Shown: positions 8,467 to 18,495, counted from the first letter of the stretch. The stretch is 64,000 nucleotides of DNA from Winogradskyella sp. J14-2 (GCF_001971725.1 NZ_CP019388.1:3242501-3306500), one strand, 5' to 3'. Made by a program: numbers and translations. Notes: generated by a model not told the origin, from the letters alone.

Positions 8467-10278
8467 TTAGATTTGCTCTGTCTTCTTAATTAAGTGTTGA
8501 TGTAGATTAGCAATTATTATGACAACGACACATCCAAAAAGGTTTAGCCATAAATAAGGCATCCAATCAAAAGCCCAACCGATTATTACGATGACTTGAG
8601 TAATTAGTGCTGCGTTAAATACTGCGCCACCTTTAATGTGTTTAAAGAAAAACGCAAGTAAAAAAATACCAAGAACATTACCATAAAATATAGAGCCTAT
8701 AATATTTACTAATTGAATTAGATTTTCTGCCAAATCCGCAAAGCAGGCAATAATTATAGCAACAATTCCCCAGCCTAATGTAAACCATTTGGTCACGGTT
8801 ACCATGTGCGTTTCTCCTTTGTCTTCCTTAAGATTTCTACCATATAAATCGATAGACGTAATCGTGGCCAAAGCGTTAATTTCTGAAGCTGTGGAAGACA
8901 TGGCGGCAGAAAGAATAACAGCTAATAGCAAGCCAATTAGACCAGTTGGTAAATGATTAAGGATAAACCTAATGAACATGTAATCTCGGTCGTTGGTTTG
9001 CGTGTCTTTTGCAGCATCTCTGTAGAGTGCTTCTAGTTCGGCAGACTTAATTTTATAAACTTCACTTTTAGGGTCAGATTTTAAATCATAAACGGTCTTT
9101 TCGAGCGCTATGTAATTTGCTCTGTATTCAGGGTCTATAGCGTTTTTAATTAAAAATTTAGACTCTAGGCGGTATATTTTTTCAATACTATCTATTTGAA
9201 AAAGTTGTTGTTTTAACTCAGGGTTTTCGTTCTTTGCATAAGCTAAACTAAGGCGTTGCTTCATGTCAAATAATTCTGCCTGTTTATCTTGAAGTGCTCT
9301 ATATTCATTTCCGTATTCTGAAGCTAAAACGGTTTCAGTAGATTTATCAATAAAGTTTAATGGTGAAGGGTTAAACTGATAAAATACAAATACCATAACA
9401 CCAACCAGAAGAATAAAGAATTGCATAGGTACTTTTAGTAGTCCGTTAAAGAGTAAGCCCATTTGCATTTCTTTCATGCTTTTACCAGAAAGGTAGCGTT
9501 GCACCTGGCTTTGGTCAGTTCCGAAATACGACAACATTAAGAAAGTACCACCAATGAGTCCTGTCCAAATGGTATAACGATTTTCTAAATCGAAAGAAAA
9601 ATCTAGTACTTGCATCTTTCCTGTAGCACCAGCAATATCTATAGCATCTATAAAAGAAACTTCTTTAGGTATAAGTTTAATAATAATTACCAGTGCAGCT
9701 ACCATACCAGCAAAAATGACAAACATCTGCTGTTTTTGGGTTACTGTTACTGCTTTTGTTCCGCCAGAAACGGTATAAATAATAACTAAAACACCAATGA
9801 TGATGTTAAGGGTAACGATATTCCAACCTAAAACAACAGAAAGAATAATGGCTGGCGCAAATATGGTAATACCAGCGGCTAACCCACGCTGAATTAAGAA
9901 TAAAATAGCGGTAAGTGTTCTGGTTTTTAGATCGAAACGATTTTCGAGAAATTCGTAAGCCGTATACACTTTAAGCCGATGATAAATAGGGATAAATACT
10001 AGGCAGATAATCACCATAGCAATCGGCAAGCCAAAATAGAATTGTACAAATCCCATACCGTCCGAAAATGCCTGACCTGTGGTAGAAAGAAAGGTAATAG
10101 CACTGGCTTGTGTTGCCATTACAGACAAACCGATTGTCCACCATTTTGTAGTATTACCACCTCTTACATAATCCTGAACATTTTTGCTACCTCGCGTTTT
10201 CCATGTGCCATAACCTACAATGATGGCCAAAGTGGTAATTAAAACCGTCCAATCTATCCAGTCTAAAGTCTGTTGCAT
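8467..10278 (-). CDS. sodium:solute symporter (SSS family) with long internal loop
   Basis: A 603-residue inner-membrane protein of the SSS family, which imports small solutes with Na+. The N-terminal part shows TRGSKNVQDYVRGGNTTKWWTIGLSVMATQASAITFLSTTG, the usual first helices, and late helices include ILSAAMSSTASEINALATIT. Between helices lies a charged, helix-rich insert of about 120 residues (roughly 310-435: EYRALQDKQAELFDMKQRLS and following). It is much longer than loops in classical members. A 37-residue membrane protein is encoded 4 bp upstream. The substrate cannot be told from sequence. Confidence 0.9.
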   Translation of the reverse strand: MQQTLDWIDWTVLITTLAIIVGYGTWKTRGSKNVQDYVRGGNTTKWWTIGLSVMATQASAITFLSTTGQAFSDGMGFVQFYFGLPIAMVIICLVFIPIYHRLKVYTAYEFLENRFDLKTRTLTAILFLIQRGLAAGITIFAPAIILSVVLGWNIVTLNIIIGVLVIIYTVSGGTKAVTVTQKQQMFVIFAGMVAALVIIIKLIPKEVSFIDAIDIAGATGKMQVLDFSFDLENRYTIWTGLIGGTFLMLSYFGTDQSQVQRYLSGKSMKEMQMGLLFNGLLKVPMQFFILLVGVMVFVFYQFNPSPLNFIDKSTETVLASEYGNEYRALQDKQAELFDMKQRLSLAYAKNENPELKQQLFQIDSIEKIYRLESKFLIKNAIDPEYRANYIALEKTVYDLKSDPKSEVYKIKSAELEALYRDAAKDTQTNDRDYMFIRFILNHLPTGLIGLLLAVILSAAMSSTASEINALATITSIDLYGRNLKEDKGETHMVTVTKWFTLGWGIVAIIIACFADLAENLIQLVNIIGSIFYGNVLGIFLLAFFFKHIKGGAVFNAALITQVIVIIGWAFDWMPYLWLNLFGCVVVIIIANLHQHLIKKTEQI

Positions 10279-10282
10279 AGGC

Positions 10283-10396
10283 TTAAGCGAATGAAGCAGT
10301 TATAAAATAAAATAATACAATATAAAGTGCATTAGCTATAAGTACAATGGTGTACATTTTATTCCATTTTTGCTTTGGTTGTGGTTGGTTTTGCAT
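10283..10396 (-). CDS. 37-aa single-span membrane protein before the symporter
   Basis: The ORF starts MQNQPQPKQKWNKMYTIVLI, has one hydrophobic helix (about residues 14-36) and stops 4 bp before the symporter ATG. Tiny membrane proteins often precede SSS transporters in other bacteria (for example DUF485 with ActP, DUF997 with PanF), so an accessory role is plausible. I do not recognise the family. Support comes from position, clean topology and coupling to the next gene. Confidence 0.6.
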   Translation of the reverse strand: MQNQPQPKQKWNKMYTIVLIANALYIVLFYFITASFA

Positions 10397-10466
10397 ATTA
10401 ATCAATTATCATTTTTTTATAAACATGTTAATTTATCGAATTGTTTAAAATCATAATATTTTTTCA

Positions 10467-10901
10467 TTATTTAAATATTTTTTGATCATAATCATATTCT
10501 GATTCATTAGGGAAATAACCATTCAAATCAGGGAAGATAAGCTGTAAATATTTAAACTCTGAATTCTCATAAAATCTAAATGAACTCAATGCATATTCAG
10601 TTAATGATTCATTATTAATTTCAATAAAATAAACAGGAAATCTGGTAGTCAAACTTTCTATCTTTATATTAAGAGGTATTTCGTTATATTTAAACTTCTC
10701 AGCATAATTATTAATCAATTCATTTGTGAGACCATTTGGAAGTCCAGATATAATGAGTTCAGGAATATTAAAATTTTCGTACAGCCCAGTTGAGTATCCA
10801 AAAGGAGTAAAGTCAACTTCTTCCATTACATATGTTGTATGAAATCCAAATTTCTCAATATTATCATTGACCAATTTGAAATATTCCTCTCGCTTGTTCA
10901 A
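10467..10901 (-). CDS. DUF4262-like protein
   Basis: A 144-residue acidic soluble protein. The arrangement FGFHTTYVMEE, then FGYSTGLYENFNIPELIISGLP is the signature of DUF4262, a family of unknown function. There is no signal peptide or membrane segment. It starts 2 bp after the stop of the secreted PIG-L deacetylase and may be cotranscribed with it. It is AT-rich, like its neighbours. Confidence 0.75.
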   Translation of the reverse strand: MNKREEYFKLVNDNIEKFGFHTTYVMEEVDFTPFGYSTGLYENFNIPELIISGLPNGLTNELINNYAEKFKYNEIPLNIKIESLTTRFPVYFIEINNESLTEYALSSFRFYENSEFKYLQLIFPDLNGYFPNESEYDYDQKIFK

Positions 10902-10903
10902 TT

Positions 10904-13423
10904 TTAATTTTTTAGTTTGTTAGCTTCTTCTTTACCAGCAGAAAGCAGATTGGCAAAAAGACGATAAGCACCAGAAACACCAGCAGGAAACTCTCTAAAA
11001 AAGCTTAAAGCTGTATATATGTAGTTTCCTTTTCCGTATTTGGCAACCAAGAGACTCCCTTCTTTAGAAGACTCGCCTTTGTCGTTCATAGAAAGAAGTG
11101 GTGTAAAATCTTCTGACCATTCATTAGGAAAATACAAACCGCGTTCTTGTACCCAACCTTCAAAATCTTGTGTTGTAATTTTATTTGGAAAATTTAATAG
11201 CGGATGACTTGGCTCAAGTATTTTAACTTCAGCATTTTCATCAGTAACACGATCTCTTGAGATTTCTAAATCGTAAGGTGATAAATTATCGACTTTAAGG
11301 CGTCTGTTAGTGTTATACTGTACAATGAGGTTTCCACCTTCTTTAACATAATCCAGTAAGAATTTTTGTTTAAACTTAAGTTCGTCTAAAATATTATATG
11401 CTCTAATACCTACAACAACAGCATCAAAATTAATTAGGTTTTCGGCTGAAATTTGATCTGGTTTTATAACGGTAACGTTGTAACCAATTTGTCTTAGACT
11501 TTCTGGCACAACATCTCCAGCACCTTCAATATAGCCTATGTTATTACCACGTTTATCAATGTCTAAACGCACCACTTTACTTACGCTTGGTATTAAAACG
11601 GTTTGGTACGGAATGTGACTGTAGTCTATTTCTACAAGTTCATCAGTGTAATAGTCTCCATTACTATTTACCATTGGTGTAATAAGACCTTCACTCTGAT
11701 TTTTTGGCGGAATCACTGTAAATACCACTTTTTGAACATCACCTTTATTAACAATTTCAATTTTTTGCTTTTGTGGATAGACGTTCCAATCGTTTGGATA
11801 AGCCATTTGCACATAACCTTCAATGGCGTCTCTACCAGCTTTTACAATCACTTCAATCTCTTTTTGTTGATCGTTTTCAAAAATAAAAACCTTATCAGAA
11901 ATGCTTGCAGAGACTTCTGGTATTACTTCAAAAGGTCTGTACAATTCGCCTTTGTCTGGTTGCGAATACCGATATACTACAGGTTTGGTTATGGTGATAG
12001 GTGTCCCTTCAATATTTAAATTAAAATCTACAAATGCAGCTCTTGGTGTTTCTGGTTTGCCTATCCATTGCGGATTATCAACATGATACATACCAAGTGT
12101 ACTCTTTTTATTTAGCCAATACGGAGTCGTGTAGTGGCTGTTTTTTGGTATTGTAATGGCTTCGTTAAAATTTAACTTCTGGTTTTCTACCATATCCATT
12201 TCCTTAGAAATAGCATTAGGCAGTGTCGATAACTTGTAGGATTTTAAATTAATTGATGCAGAGCTTCGGTTTAATGCTTCGATGTTTAAACTTACGGTAG
12301 CGTTAGGTGCTGCATGTGGTGAATTTGCTGATACCTCTAAGTATAAGCCTGCACAAGCTTCTATAATAGTTAGTAATTCTTTAGTTTTAATGGTTTTCCA
12401 ATGCTCGTCTTTTACATTTTGAAGTAATCTATAGGCTTCTAATAATTGTGGTAGGTGAGTGGCTGGGTTTTTAAAATTAAAATTCTCTTCAACGGAGTTT
12501 AAAATGTCTCCAATTGCTTTTCCACCTTCAATTCTATTCCAAGTGGTGTCTATACCTGCAAAAACTGATTTGCTATCATCTAACGGTTCACCTTTTAAAT
12601 ATTCAATGTATTCTTGTTGTGTGCCTCGTTGGGATAAACGACCAAAGCCTTGGCATAAGTGCTGACTGCTTGCTAAGGCAGCAACTTCGTTGTTAGACAT
12701 ACCTTTGCTTGGATAATAAACACCAATATCAAAATTTAGCATATTGCTTTTGTCGGCTTCTTCAAATTTTTCTTGGCTTCCATAAAACCACCAAGATGTG
12801 TTAAAGAAGATACGCTTTGGCTGCCAAGTTTCTGTATATTTTAACTGCGATGGATATTGAGAAGCATCATTGGCCAAATCAAAAGCTTCCATACTTAGCA
12901 TCGCAGAAGCTGTATGATGACCATGAGTTCTGCCAGGTGTTCTGTGGTCAAAACGGTTAATAATCACGTCTGGCTTAAAGGTTCTAATTGCCCAAACCAC
13001 ATCTGCCAAAACCAAATCTTTATTCCAGATCTCTAGGGTTTCGTCAGGATGTTTTGAGTAACCAAAATCGTTGGCTCTAGTGAACCTTTGTTCACCACCA
13101 TCGACACGACGAGCTGCTAGTAATTCTTGGGTTCTAATGACACCAAGAAGTTCTCTAATTTCTGGTCCTATAAGATTTTGTCCACCATCACCTCGTGTTA
13201 ACGAAAGGTAAGCCGTACGTGCCTTAACTTGGTTAGACATATAAGATATTAATCGTGTGTTTTCATCGTCTGGATGCGCTGCGACATATAAGACAGAACC
13301 TAGGACATTAAGCTTTTGGACAGCTTCGTAGATTTCTGAGGAATTAAATTTTTTGGGTTGTTGTGCTGATAATGATATTAAACAGCTAAAAACAAAAAGA
13401 ATACAGAGTCTAATCTGAAACAT
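10904..13423 (-). CDS. secreted PIG-L (LmbE) family deacetylase, large form
   Basis: An 839-residue exported protein (signal peptide to about residue 21). The PIG-L/LmbE catalytic domain occupies about 40-290, with the zinc motif AHPDDE at 49-54 and GRTHGHHTAS near 165 giving the later His ligands. The family removes N-acetyl groups from sugars. The remaining 550 residues are beta-rich (Ig-like segments near 490-600) and end with a ThuA/glutamine-amidotransferase-like region (FDAVVVGIRAYN, GGNLIVQYNTN). It probably acts on glycans in the periplasm or at the surface. The substrate is unknown. Confidence 0.86.
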   Translation of the reverse strand: MFQIRLCILFVFSCLISLSAQQPKKFNSSEIYEAVQKLNVLGSVLYVAAHPDDENTRLISYMSNQVKARTAYLSLTRGDGGQNLIGPEIRELLGVIRTQELLAARRVDGGEQRFTRANDFGYSKHPDETLEIWNKDLVLADVVWAIRTFKPDVIINRFDHRTPGRTHGHHTASAMLSMEAFDLANDASQYPSQLKYTETWQPKRIFFNTSWWFYGSQEKFEEADKSNMLNFDIGVYYPSKGMSNNEVAALASSQHLCQGFGRLSQRGTQQEYIEYLKGEPLDDSKSVFAGIDTTWNRIEGGKAIGDILNSVEENFNFKNPATHLPQLLEAYRLLQNVKDEHWKTIKTKELLTIIEACAGLYLEVSANSPHAAPNATVSLNIEALNRSSASINLKSYKLSTLPNAISKEMDMVENQKLNFNEAITIPKNSHYTTPYWLNKKSTLGMYHVDNPQWIGKPETPRAAFVDFNLNIEGTPITITKPVVYRYSQPDKGELYRPFEVIPEVSASISDKVFIFENDQQKEIEVIVKAGRDAIEGYVQMAYPNDWNVYPQKQKIEIVNKGDVQKVVFTVIPPKNQSEGLITPMVNSNGDYYTDELVEIDYSHIPYQTVLIPSVSKVVRLDIDKRGNNIGYIEGAGDVVPESLRQIGYNVTVIKPDQISAENLINFDAVVVGIRAYNILDELKFKQKFLLDYVKEGGNLIVQYNTNRRLKVDNLSPYDLEISRDRVTDENAEVKILEPSHPLLNFPNKITTQDFEGWVQERGLYFPNEWSEDFTPLLSMNDKGESSKEGSLLVAKYGKGNYIYTALSFFREFPAGVSGAYRLFANLLSAGKEEANKLKN

Positions 13424-13508
13424 GAGGTTATTTAGTTAGTGTGCTGTTCAAATATAAAAAAGTTGCCTACTATAACCTCGTTTTTAGGGTTTGTTTAACG
13501 GTCTCGGC

Positions 13509-13630
13509 TATGATTTCGTTACGTTGAAAATTCCAGCGGAATTTTCGACTCTAGAAACCCAACCGTTTAAAGTTGAACTAATTTTGTAAATAGACGATTA
13601 TTTAGTATAAATTATAGCCATTATTAGCAA
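13509..13630. repeat. intergenic repeat element, copy 1
   Basis: This non-coding stretch downstream of the minus-strand lipoprotein gene shares several blocks with 35208-35301: TATGATTTCGTTRCGT, AACTAATTT-G-AAATA-AGAC and ATTATTAGCAA, in the same order. It fills most of the 206-bp gap between the PIG-L and lipoprotein genes. A third relative is at about 58485-58560. Confidence 0.6.
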
Positions 13631-14212
13631 CTAGCTTTTTTTCATTTCATATCTCCAATATAAATTGCTATAAATTAGATATGTTACTATTAATCTTTGT
13701 GTATCGCTGTCAAATTCTACCTTATCAATTAGTTCAGCCAATATTTCTCTATTCGGATAAGAATTGAGTTGAACCTTATCCTTTGTGTCAAGAATAAACT
13801 GGTAATGTATTTTGTTATTAAAGGAATTTATTGCACAATCGTAAAATAATTCCTCAAAGAACAGAGCCGTCATTAAATTATTCTCAATAAAATAATTGGT
13901 CGAATTAAAATCCTCAAATTCTTTCTTTAGATATTCAGCTTTTTCAATTTCACCAATCAATTTCAAATATCCGTTTTTATTGTTATAAGGTAAATAACCA
14001 GTATTTAGCAAATGATATTCAAACTTTTGAATTGAATCAAAAATACTTACCGAATTCGCAATATCTGATTCGGACGTTTTTAACGGATAAAGAATTGTTC
14101 TATCAAATGTTTTGTCATTAATACATTTCTGGTATTCAGATTCTAATTCATTCCGATTGTCATTGCACGATGAAAAAGTAAGAATCACTAATAATGAGAT
14201 AAATAATTTCAA
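13631..14212 (-). CDS. hypothetical lipoprotein (193 aa)
   Basis: The N-terminus MKLFISLLVILTFSSC is a lipoprotein signal with a lipobox ending in Cys16. The mature part is charged, helical and AT-rich, with no motif I recognise. The gene stands alone between intergenic repeat sequence on its 3' side and a short AT-rich gap on its 5' side. Its lower GC content and lack of operon partners suggest an accessory, possibly acquired gene. Confidence 0.68.
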   Translation of the reverse strand: MKLFISLLVILTFSSCNDNRNELESEYQKCINDKTFDRTILYPLKTSESDIANSVSIFDSIQKFEYHLLNTGYLPYNNKNGYLKLIGEIEKAEYLKKEFEDFNSTNYFIENNLMTALFFEELFYDCAINSFNNKIHYQFILDTKDKVQLNSYPNREILAELIDKVEFDSDTQRLIVTYLIYSNLYWRYEMKKS

Positions 14213-14268
14213 ATTCCAGAGTTAATTTTTGGGTTTGTTGCTAACGTTTGGTTTTTAGTAAACAGTAT

Positions 14269-15351
14269 CTACAACCACTTCTTTCTTTTAAAGTAAATGA
14301 GCAGCCCAACAAAAATAGTAAACATGACACCAAGAAGCACAAAATAACCATTGCGGTATTCGAGTTCTGGTATGTATTTAAAGTTCATACCATAGAGGCC
14401 AGCTAAAAACGATAATGGAATGAATATAGAAGACATAATGGTAAGCACTTTCATTACTTCGTTCATTCGGTTACTTATTGTGGTCATGTACATATCCATT
14501 AAACTCCATATCATTTCACGGTAAATATCTATGTTTTCTGATACTTGAATTAAATGGTCGTAAACATCTCTGTAAAAAGTGATTGTGCGTTTGTAGATAA
14601 ATGGGTGATCCCCTTTTTCAATACGGTTTATAATTTCGCGAAGTGGAAAAATTGCCCTGCGTACTTTTAGAATTTCGCGTTTGAGTTGTTGTATGTCTAT
14701 ATTAACATTTTCTCTTGCGTTCCCTGAAAAGAGTTCGGTTTCTAAGTCTTCGATTTTATTGCCAAGGGTTTCAATGAGACTAAAGTAATTATCTACGATA
14801 GCATCAATTAATGCATACATTAGATAATCGGATTTTAATCCTCGTATTCTACCATTAGATAATCGCAAACGTTCTCTAATGGAACCAAAAACATCTCCTT
14901 CAGATTCTTGAAATGTTAACACATGATTTTTACCTAATACAATACTAACTTGCTCTATAACAATATTTTCGTCGTCATCGTAATACAGCATTTTTAGCAC
15001 AACAAACAAATAATCTTCATACTCATCAATTTTAGGGCGTTGCGAAGTATTTACAATATCTTCTAAAACCAGCGGATGCAGATCGTATTGTTTACCAATA
15101 TCTTCAATTTTGTCTGTATGTTTAAGTCCGTCGACATTTATCCAGGTTACCGAGTCTGTTTCTTTATAGTTAATAGCATCTTCAATATTGAGTAATATAG
15201 ACTCTTCAATATAGTCTTTTGTATAATCGAAGCATTCTACATGAAAATCTTTATCAGACTTTTTTCCTGTATAGATTAGCGTACCAGGAACCTGACCAAT
15301 ATGTTTTTTAGATTCTTGGGTGCGCTTTTTTTTAGTTCGTCTTTTAATCAT
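14269..15351 (-). CDS. corA: CorA family magnesium/cobalt transporter
   Basis: A 360-residue protein with the CorA plan: a long cytoplasmic alpha/beta plus helical region (about 1-295) and two C-terminal transmembrane helices. The signature YGMNF lies in the loop after the first helix (LAGLYGMNFKYIPE). The C-terminus is basic (YFKRKKWL). CorA pentamers carry Mg2+ down its gradient. It starts 4 bp after the small mechanosensitive channel gene, so the two form a transport pair possibly expressed together. Confidence 0.93.
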   Translation of the reverse strand: MIKRRTKKKRTQESKKHIGQVPGTLIYTGKKSDKDFHVECFDYTKDYIEESILLNIEDAINYKETDSVTWINVDGLKHTDKIEDIGKQYDLHPLVLEDIVNTSQRPKIDEYEDYLFVVLKMLYYDDDENIVIEQVSIVLGKNHVLTFQESEGDVFGSIRERLRLSNGRIRGLKSDYLMYALIDAIVDNYFSLIETLGNKIEDLETELFSGNARENVNIDIQQLKREILKVRRAIFPLREIINRIEKGDHPFIYKRTITFYRDVYDHLIQVSENIDIYREMIWSLMDMYMTTISNRMNEVMKVLTIMSSIFIPLSFLAGLYGMNFKYIPELEYRNGYFVLLGVMFTIFVGLLIYFKRKKWL

Positions 15352-15354
15352 AAT

Positions 15355-15888
15355 TTAAAGAATACTGCTATCGTCTAAAGCATCTTTCTTCATTAAAGTT
15401 ACAGCTTTTTGAAGAATTAAGTTGTTAGGGTAAGTGACCAAATCGCCATTGTCTTCTCTAAGTATAAGTTGAAATGCTCTAATGTCTTCTATAATGGCTT
15501 CTACAGGGTAATCTTTATCGTGTATTTTTATTTTGTCACCAACTTTATATGGAAATGAAAAGAACATAATGACGCCTGAAGTAATATTGCTTAAAATGGA
15601 CCAGATAGCAAATAATGCAATACCAATAACAGCAAAAACAGAAGAAAATACTAAGGTAATATCACTGGTTTTGGCACCGAGTATAAAAGCTTCTATCAAC
15701 AATGCCAAAAGTACCAGGGTTACAGTAGCATAACGACCAATTAGTGCAGCTCTCGCTTCTGTTGTTCCACTTTTTTTGCCAATTTTGTTTACCGTGACAA
15801 CAATTATTGCTCTTATAATGAGCAAAACTATGAGTACAATCGCAGAGTATATAATTTCGGATCGGTAAGTTTCAAAGAAATTAGACAT
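15355..15888 (-). CDS. small MscS-like mechanosensitive channel
   Basis: A 177-residue inner-membrane protein with three N-terminal helices (about 10-105), then the MscS pore and beta-domain segment SGVIMFFSFPYKVGDKIKIHDKDYPVEAIIEDIRAFQLILREDNGD. It lacks the larger cytoplasmic vestibule of full MscS (about 286 residues), so it is a minimal form. It is probably the first gene of a pair with corA. Confidence 0.85.
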   Translation of the reverse strand: MSNFFETYRSEIIYSAIVLIVLLIIRAIIVVTVNKIGKKSGTTEARAALIGRYATVTLVLLALLIEAFILGAKTSDITLVFSSVFAVIGIALFAIWSILSNITSGVIMFFSFPYKVGDKIKIHDKDYPVEAIIEDIRAFQLILREDNGDLVTYPNNLILQKAVTLMKKDALDDSSIL

Positions 15889-15928
15889 AGCGTTTAATGG
15901 TTAATTACAAACAAAGGTAGCTAATAAT

Positions 15929-16852
15929 CTATTGTAACTTTAATGTAGTTCTTAAACTTTCGTCTGCATTACTGTTTTTGTTCCAATAGGCTGATTTAAT
16001 CGTTTCTAGTTTAGTAGCTTTGGTTGTTAAAGTCTTTGCTGATGCACCAAAACCGTTTGTTGATGTTTCTTCCCAACTTAAAATTTCGAAAGGGAATACT
16101 GTGTTAAAATTAATTTTCAAGCTTCGGTTTAACTTAGGGTAATTTAAGGTGTATGTGCCATCGTTTAAATTTGCAAAAGCTTTATAGGAAGTAATAGTTT
16201 TATGTTTTAATCTAGTAAACTCTAATGAAGGAATAATACTGATTTCACCAACTGGTAATGAATTTGGATTTATTCTCAGTTTGGTCCAAATCTCATTTTC
16301 TGTCCAGGTTTTTTCTAGTTTGAAATTTTGATCGGCTTCACCTTGAAAATAGGAATGTGAAGAAACTTCAAACTCATTACGATTATTAAGTTGTGTATAT
16401 ACATGTCCACACCATTCTTGTATAGAAGCTGAAACTTTTAATGCGTGTTGATTATTAGCTACAGGAAAAAATGTGCTCTGCATGATACTGTATGGATAAA
16501 TACCTGTATTGAATTTTTTAGAGGCGTTAAGCTTTAATACTGGGATGTTGCTCTCGTTATAATTATCTGCTTTTACTTGTGTGTCTGGTAAAAAATCTTC
16601 AGTAACAAAAACTAAAACGGCTTTACCGTCTCTTATTTCTCCATAACGTACTTGTTCTAGTTTGTAAGATGTAATTTCGGCTTCGCCTGAATACCAATAG
16701 TCTTTAAATACTTGTGATAATTCTTCTTTAGGTTGTTTTTCTTCAATCTCTGGACGTAAATTTTCTGAGATTTCCGAAGTAGTTTCAACTGTTTCTTTAC
16801 AACTTTGAAATGCAACTACTAAAACTGTGAGTATAAAAAGTAACTTTTTCAT
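15929..16852 (-). CDS. hypothetical lipoprotein (307 aa)
   Basis: The N-terminus MKKLLFILTVLVVAFQSC is a lipoprotein signal with lipobox Cys18. The mature part is beta-rich with many aromatic residues (IQEWCGHVYTQLNNRNEF, PYSIMQSTFFPV). The family recurs near maf in flavobacteria, and its function is unknown to me. It is minus strand, separated from maf by 115 bp containing degenerate heptamer-like repeats. Confidence 0.72.
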   Translation of the reverse strand: MKKLLFILTVLVVAFQSCKETVETTSEISENLRPEIEEKQPKEELSQVFKDYWYSGEAEITSYKLEQVRYGEIRDGKAVLVFVTEDFLPDTQVKADNYNESNIPVLKLNASKKFNTGIYPYSIMQSTFFPVANNQHALKVSASIQEWCGHVYTQLNNRNEFEVSSHSYFQGEADQNFKLEKTWTENEIWTKLRINPNSLPVGEISIIPSLEFTRLKHKTITSYKAFANLNDGTYTLNYPKLNRSLKINFNTVFPFEILSWEETSTNGFGASAKTLTTKATKLETIKSAYWNKNSNADESLRTTLKLQ

Positions 16853-16967
16853 GTGCTAATATTTATTATTTTCAATAACCTGATAGTCAATAATAAGGAT
16901 AGGGAAGGAAACTGTCTACTGACTGCCTAGTGCCTATTTTGGGCTTTCTTACAAAGTTACAATCTGC

Positions 16968-17558
16968 TTAAGTGTTGGCAATGGTATTTAACGTTTCATA
17001 AAGTAAATGTGTGGGTAAGCCAACGACGTTGTTATAAGACCCTTCAATTTTAGTTATTGCAATGGCACCAATCCATTCTTGTATGCCATAAGCACCAGCT
17101 TTGTCTAATGGTTCGTAGGTGTTTACATAGTACCAGATTTCGTCATCTGTTAATGCCTTAAACGTAACTTTGGTTATTGTGTTTACCAGCTTTTGTTGGT
17201 TGGTTTGTGTAAAGCAAATTGAGGTCATTACCTCATGGGATTTATTACTAAGCGATGTAATCATCCTAAAGGCATCGTCCTTATCTTTTGGTTTTTCAAT
17301 AGGTTTGTTATTTAACCAAACAATAGTATCGCTGGTAATTAAAATATCGTTTTCTTTGAGTTCCGTTTTAAAGGCTTCAGCTTTTAATTTTGCCAAATAA
17401 TCAGTGATTTCAATGCCTTTTAAAGTGTCAGGATATACTTCATCTACAGGATGAAGACGCACTTCAAAATCTATATTCATAGACTTCAAAAAGGCATGGC
17501 GTCTTGGTGATGCCGAAGCTAAGATGATATTATAATCCTTTAGATTGTCGTTTAGCAT
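16968..17558 (-). CDS. maf: Maf-like nucleotide pyrophosphatase
   Basis: A 196-residue protein of the Maf/HAM1 superfamily, which hydrolyses dTTP, UTP and modified nucleoside triphosphates and is linked to septum control. The N-terminal ASASPRRHAFLKSM (about 15-28) is the hallmark. LITSDTIVWLNNKPIEKPKD and DKAGAYGIQEWIGA complete the conserved core. The length is normal. It starts one base after the UbiA-family gene stop. Confidence 0.92.
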   Translation of the reverse strand: MLNDNLKDYNIILASASPRRHAFLKSMNIDFEVRLHPVDEVYPDTLKGIEITDYLAKLKAEAFKTELKENDILITSDTIVWLNNKPIEKPKDKDDAFRMITSLSNKSHEVMTSICFTQTNQQKLVNTITKVTFKALTDDEIWYYVNTYEPLDKAGAYGIQEWIGAIAITKIEGSYNNVVGLPTHLLYETLNTIANT

Positions 17559-17559
17559 A

Positions 17560-18486
17560 TTACTTCAAAATAAAAGGGTAAAGACTCATAGAAAGCATGC
17601 CTGTGAGCATAACTAGTTTTAACATAAAACTAATATGTTTGTAATGCGATTGCTGTTCTGCACTAAAAATCTTTATGGCAACATAAATTAATGGAGCAAC
17701 AACAAATATTAAAAAGTAACCGACTAAAATTTGTTGTGTGTATAAACTTGTGATAATGTAATAAACTACAGCGAAAATAGGAATTAAAGATAGCGCAAAT
17801 GCAATTTTAGTAGCTCTATCTCTTCCTAAAACTATGGGCATGGTTTGCATACCGACCTTATGATCTCCGTTAATATCTTCAATATCTTTTATAACTTCTC
17901 TAACAAGATTTATTAAAAAGGCGAAAATAGCATAGTCTCTTATAATTTCTAAAAAAGGCATATTGGCCACATTGTTGAAAGACATCATGGAAGGGATTAA
18001 TTCAAAAATACCAACCACCAAAATACTTAGTGCCACAACAATAGAAACCACAATATTCCCTATTAAAAACATCTGTTTTAAGGCAGTAGAATAGATGTAT
18101 AACAATGCAGAACTAATAAAAAAGACTACGAAAAGAGACGAATAATTAATGAGGTGCGAAAGGTAAAAACCCAATCCAACACCAATGACATTTAGAAGCA
18201 TAAAGTAGGTGTAGCCATCCTTTTCTGAAATGTTTTTATTGATAATGACTTTGCTTGGTTTATTAACCGTATCTGTGTCAATATCATAAATATCGTTAAT
18301 TATATAACCTCCAGCCGCTATACACAGAGTGGCTACTACCAAAATAGCAAAGGCAAAAGTACTGAGCGTCGTTGTAACACCTTGACTTTCATTAAAAGGA
18401 AGCAACAAAGCATATTTAATTAATATTTGCACAACAGCAATCATAATTAGGTTTTTCCAACGGATTAGATTAAGAAAATGAATCAT
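17560..18486 (-). CDS. UbiA family prenyltransferase (geranylgeranylglycerol-phosphate type)
   Basis: A 308-residue membrane protein with about eight helices. The first Asp-rich motif is NDIYDIDTD (about 65-73) and the second is in DIEDINGDHKVG. Family annotation in flavobacteria is usually geranylgeranylglycerol-phosphate geranylgeranyltransferase, which joins a polyprenyl chain to a lipid head. The substrate is not proven here. It is cotranscribed with maf and a small tail-anchored protein gene. Confidence 0.85.
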   Translation of the reverse strand: MIHFLNLIRWKNLIMIAVVQILIKYALLLPFNESQGVTTTLSTFAFAILVVATLCIAAGGYIINDIYDIDTDTVNKPSKVIINKNISEKDGYTYFMLLNVIGVGLGFYLSHLINYSSLFVVFFISSALLYIYSTALKQMFLIGNIVVSIVVALSILVVGIFELIPSMMSFNNVANMPFLEIIRDYAIFAFLINLVREVIKDIEDINGDHKVGMQTMPIVLGRDRATKIAFALSLIPIFAVVYYIITSLYTQQILVGYFLIFVVAPLIYVAIKIFSAEQQSHYKHISFMLKLVMLTGMLSMSLYPFILK

Positions 18487-18495
18487 TATTAGAGA

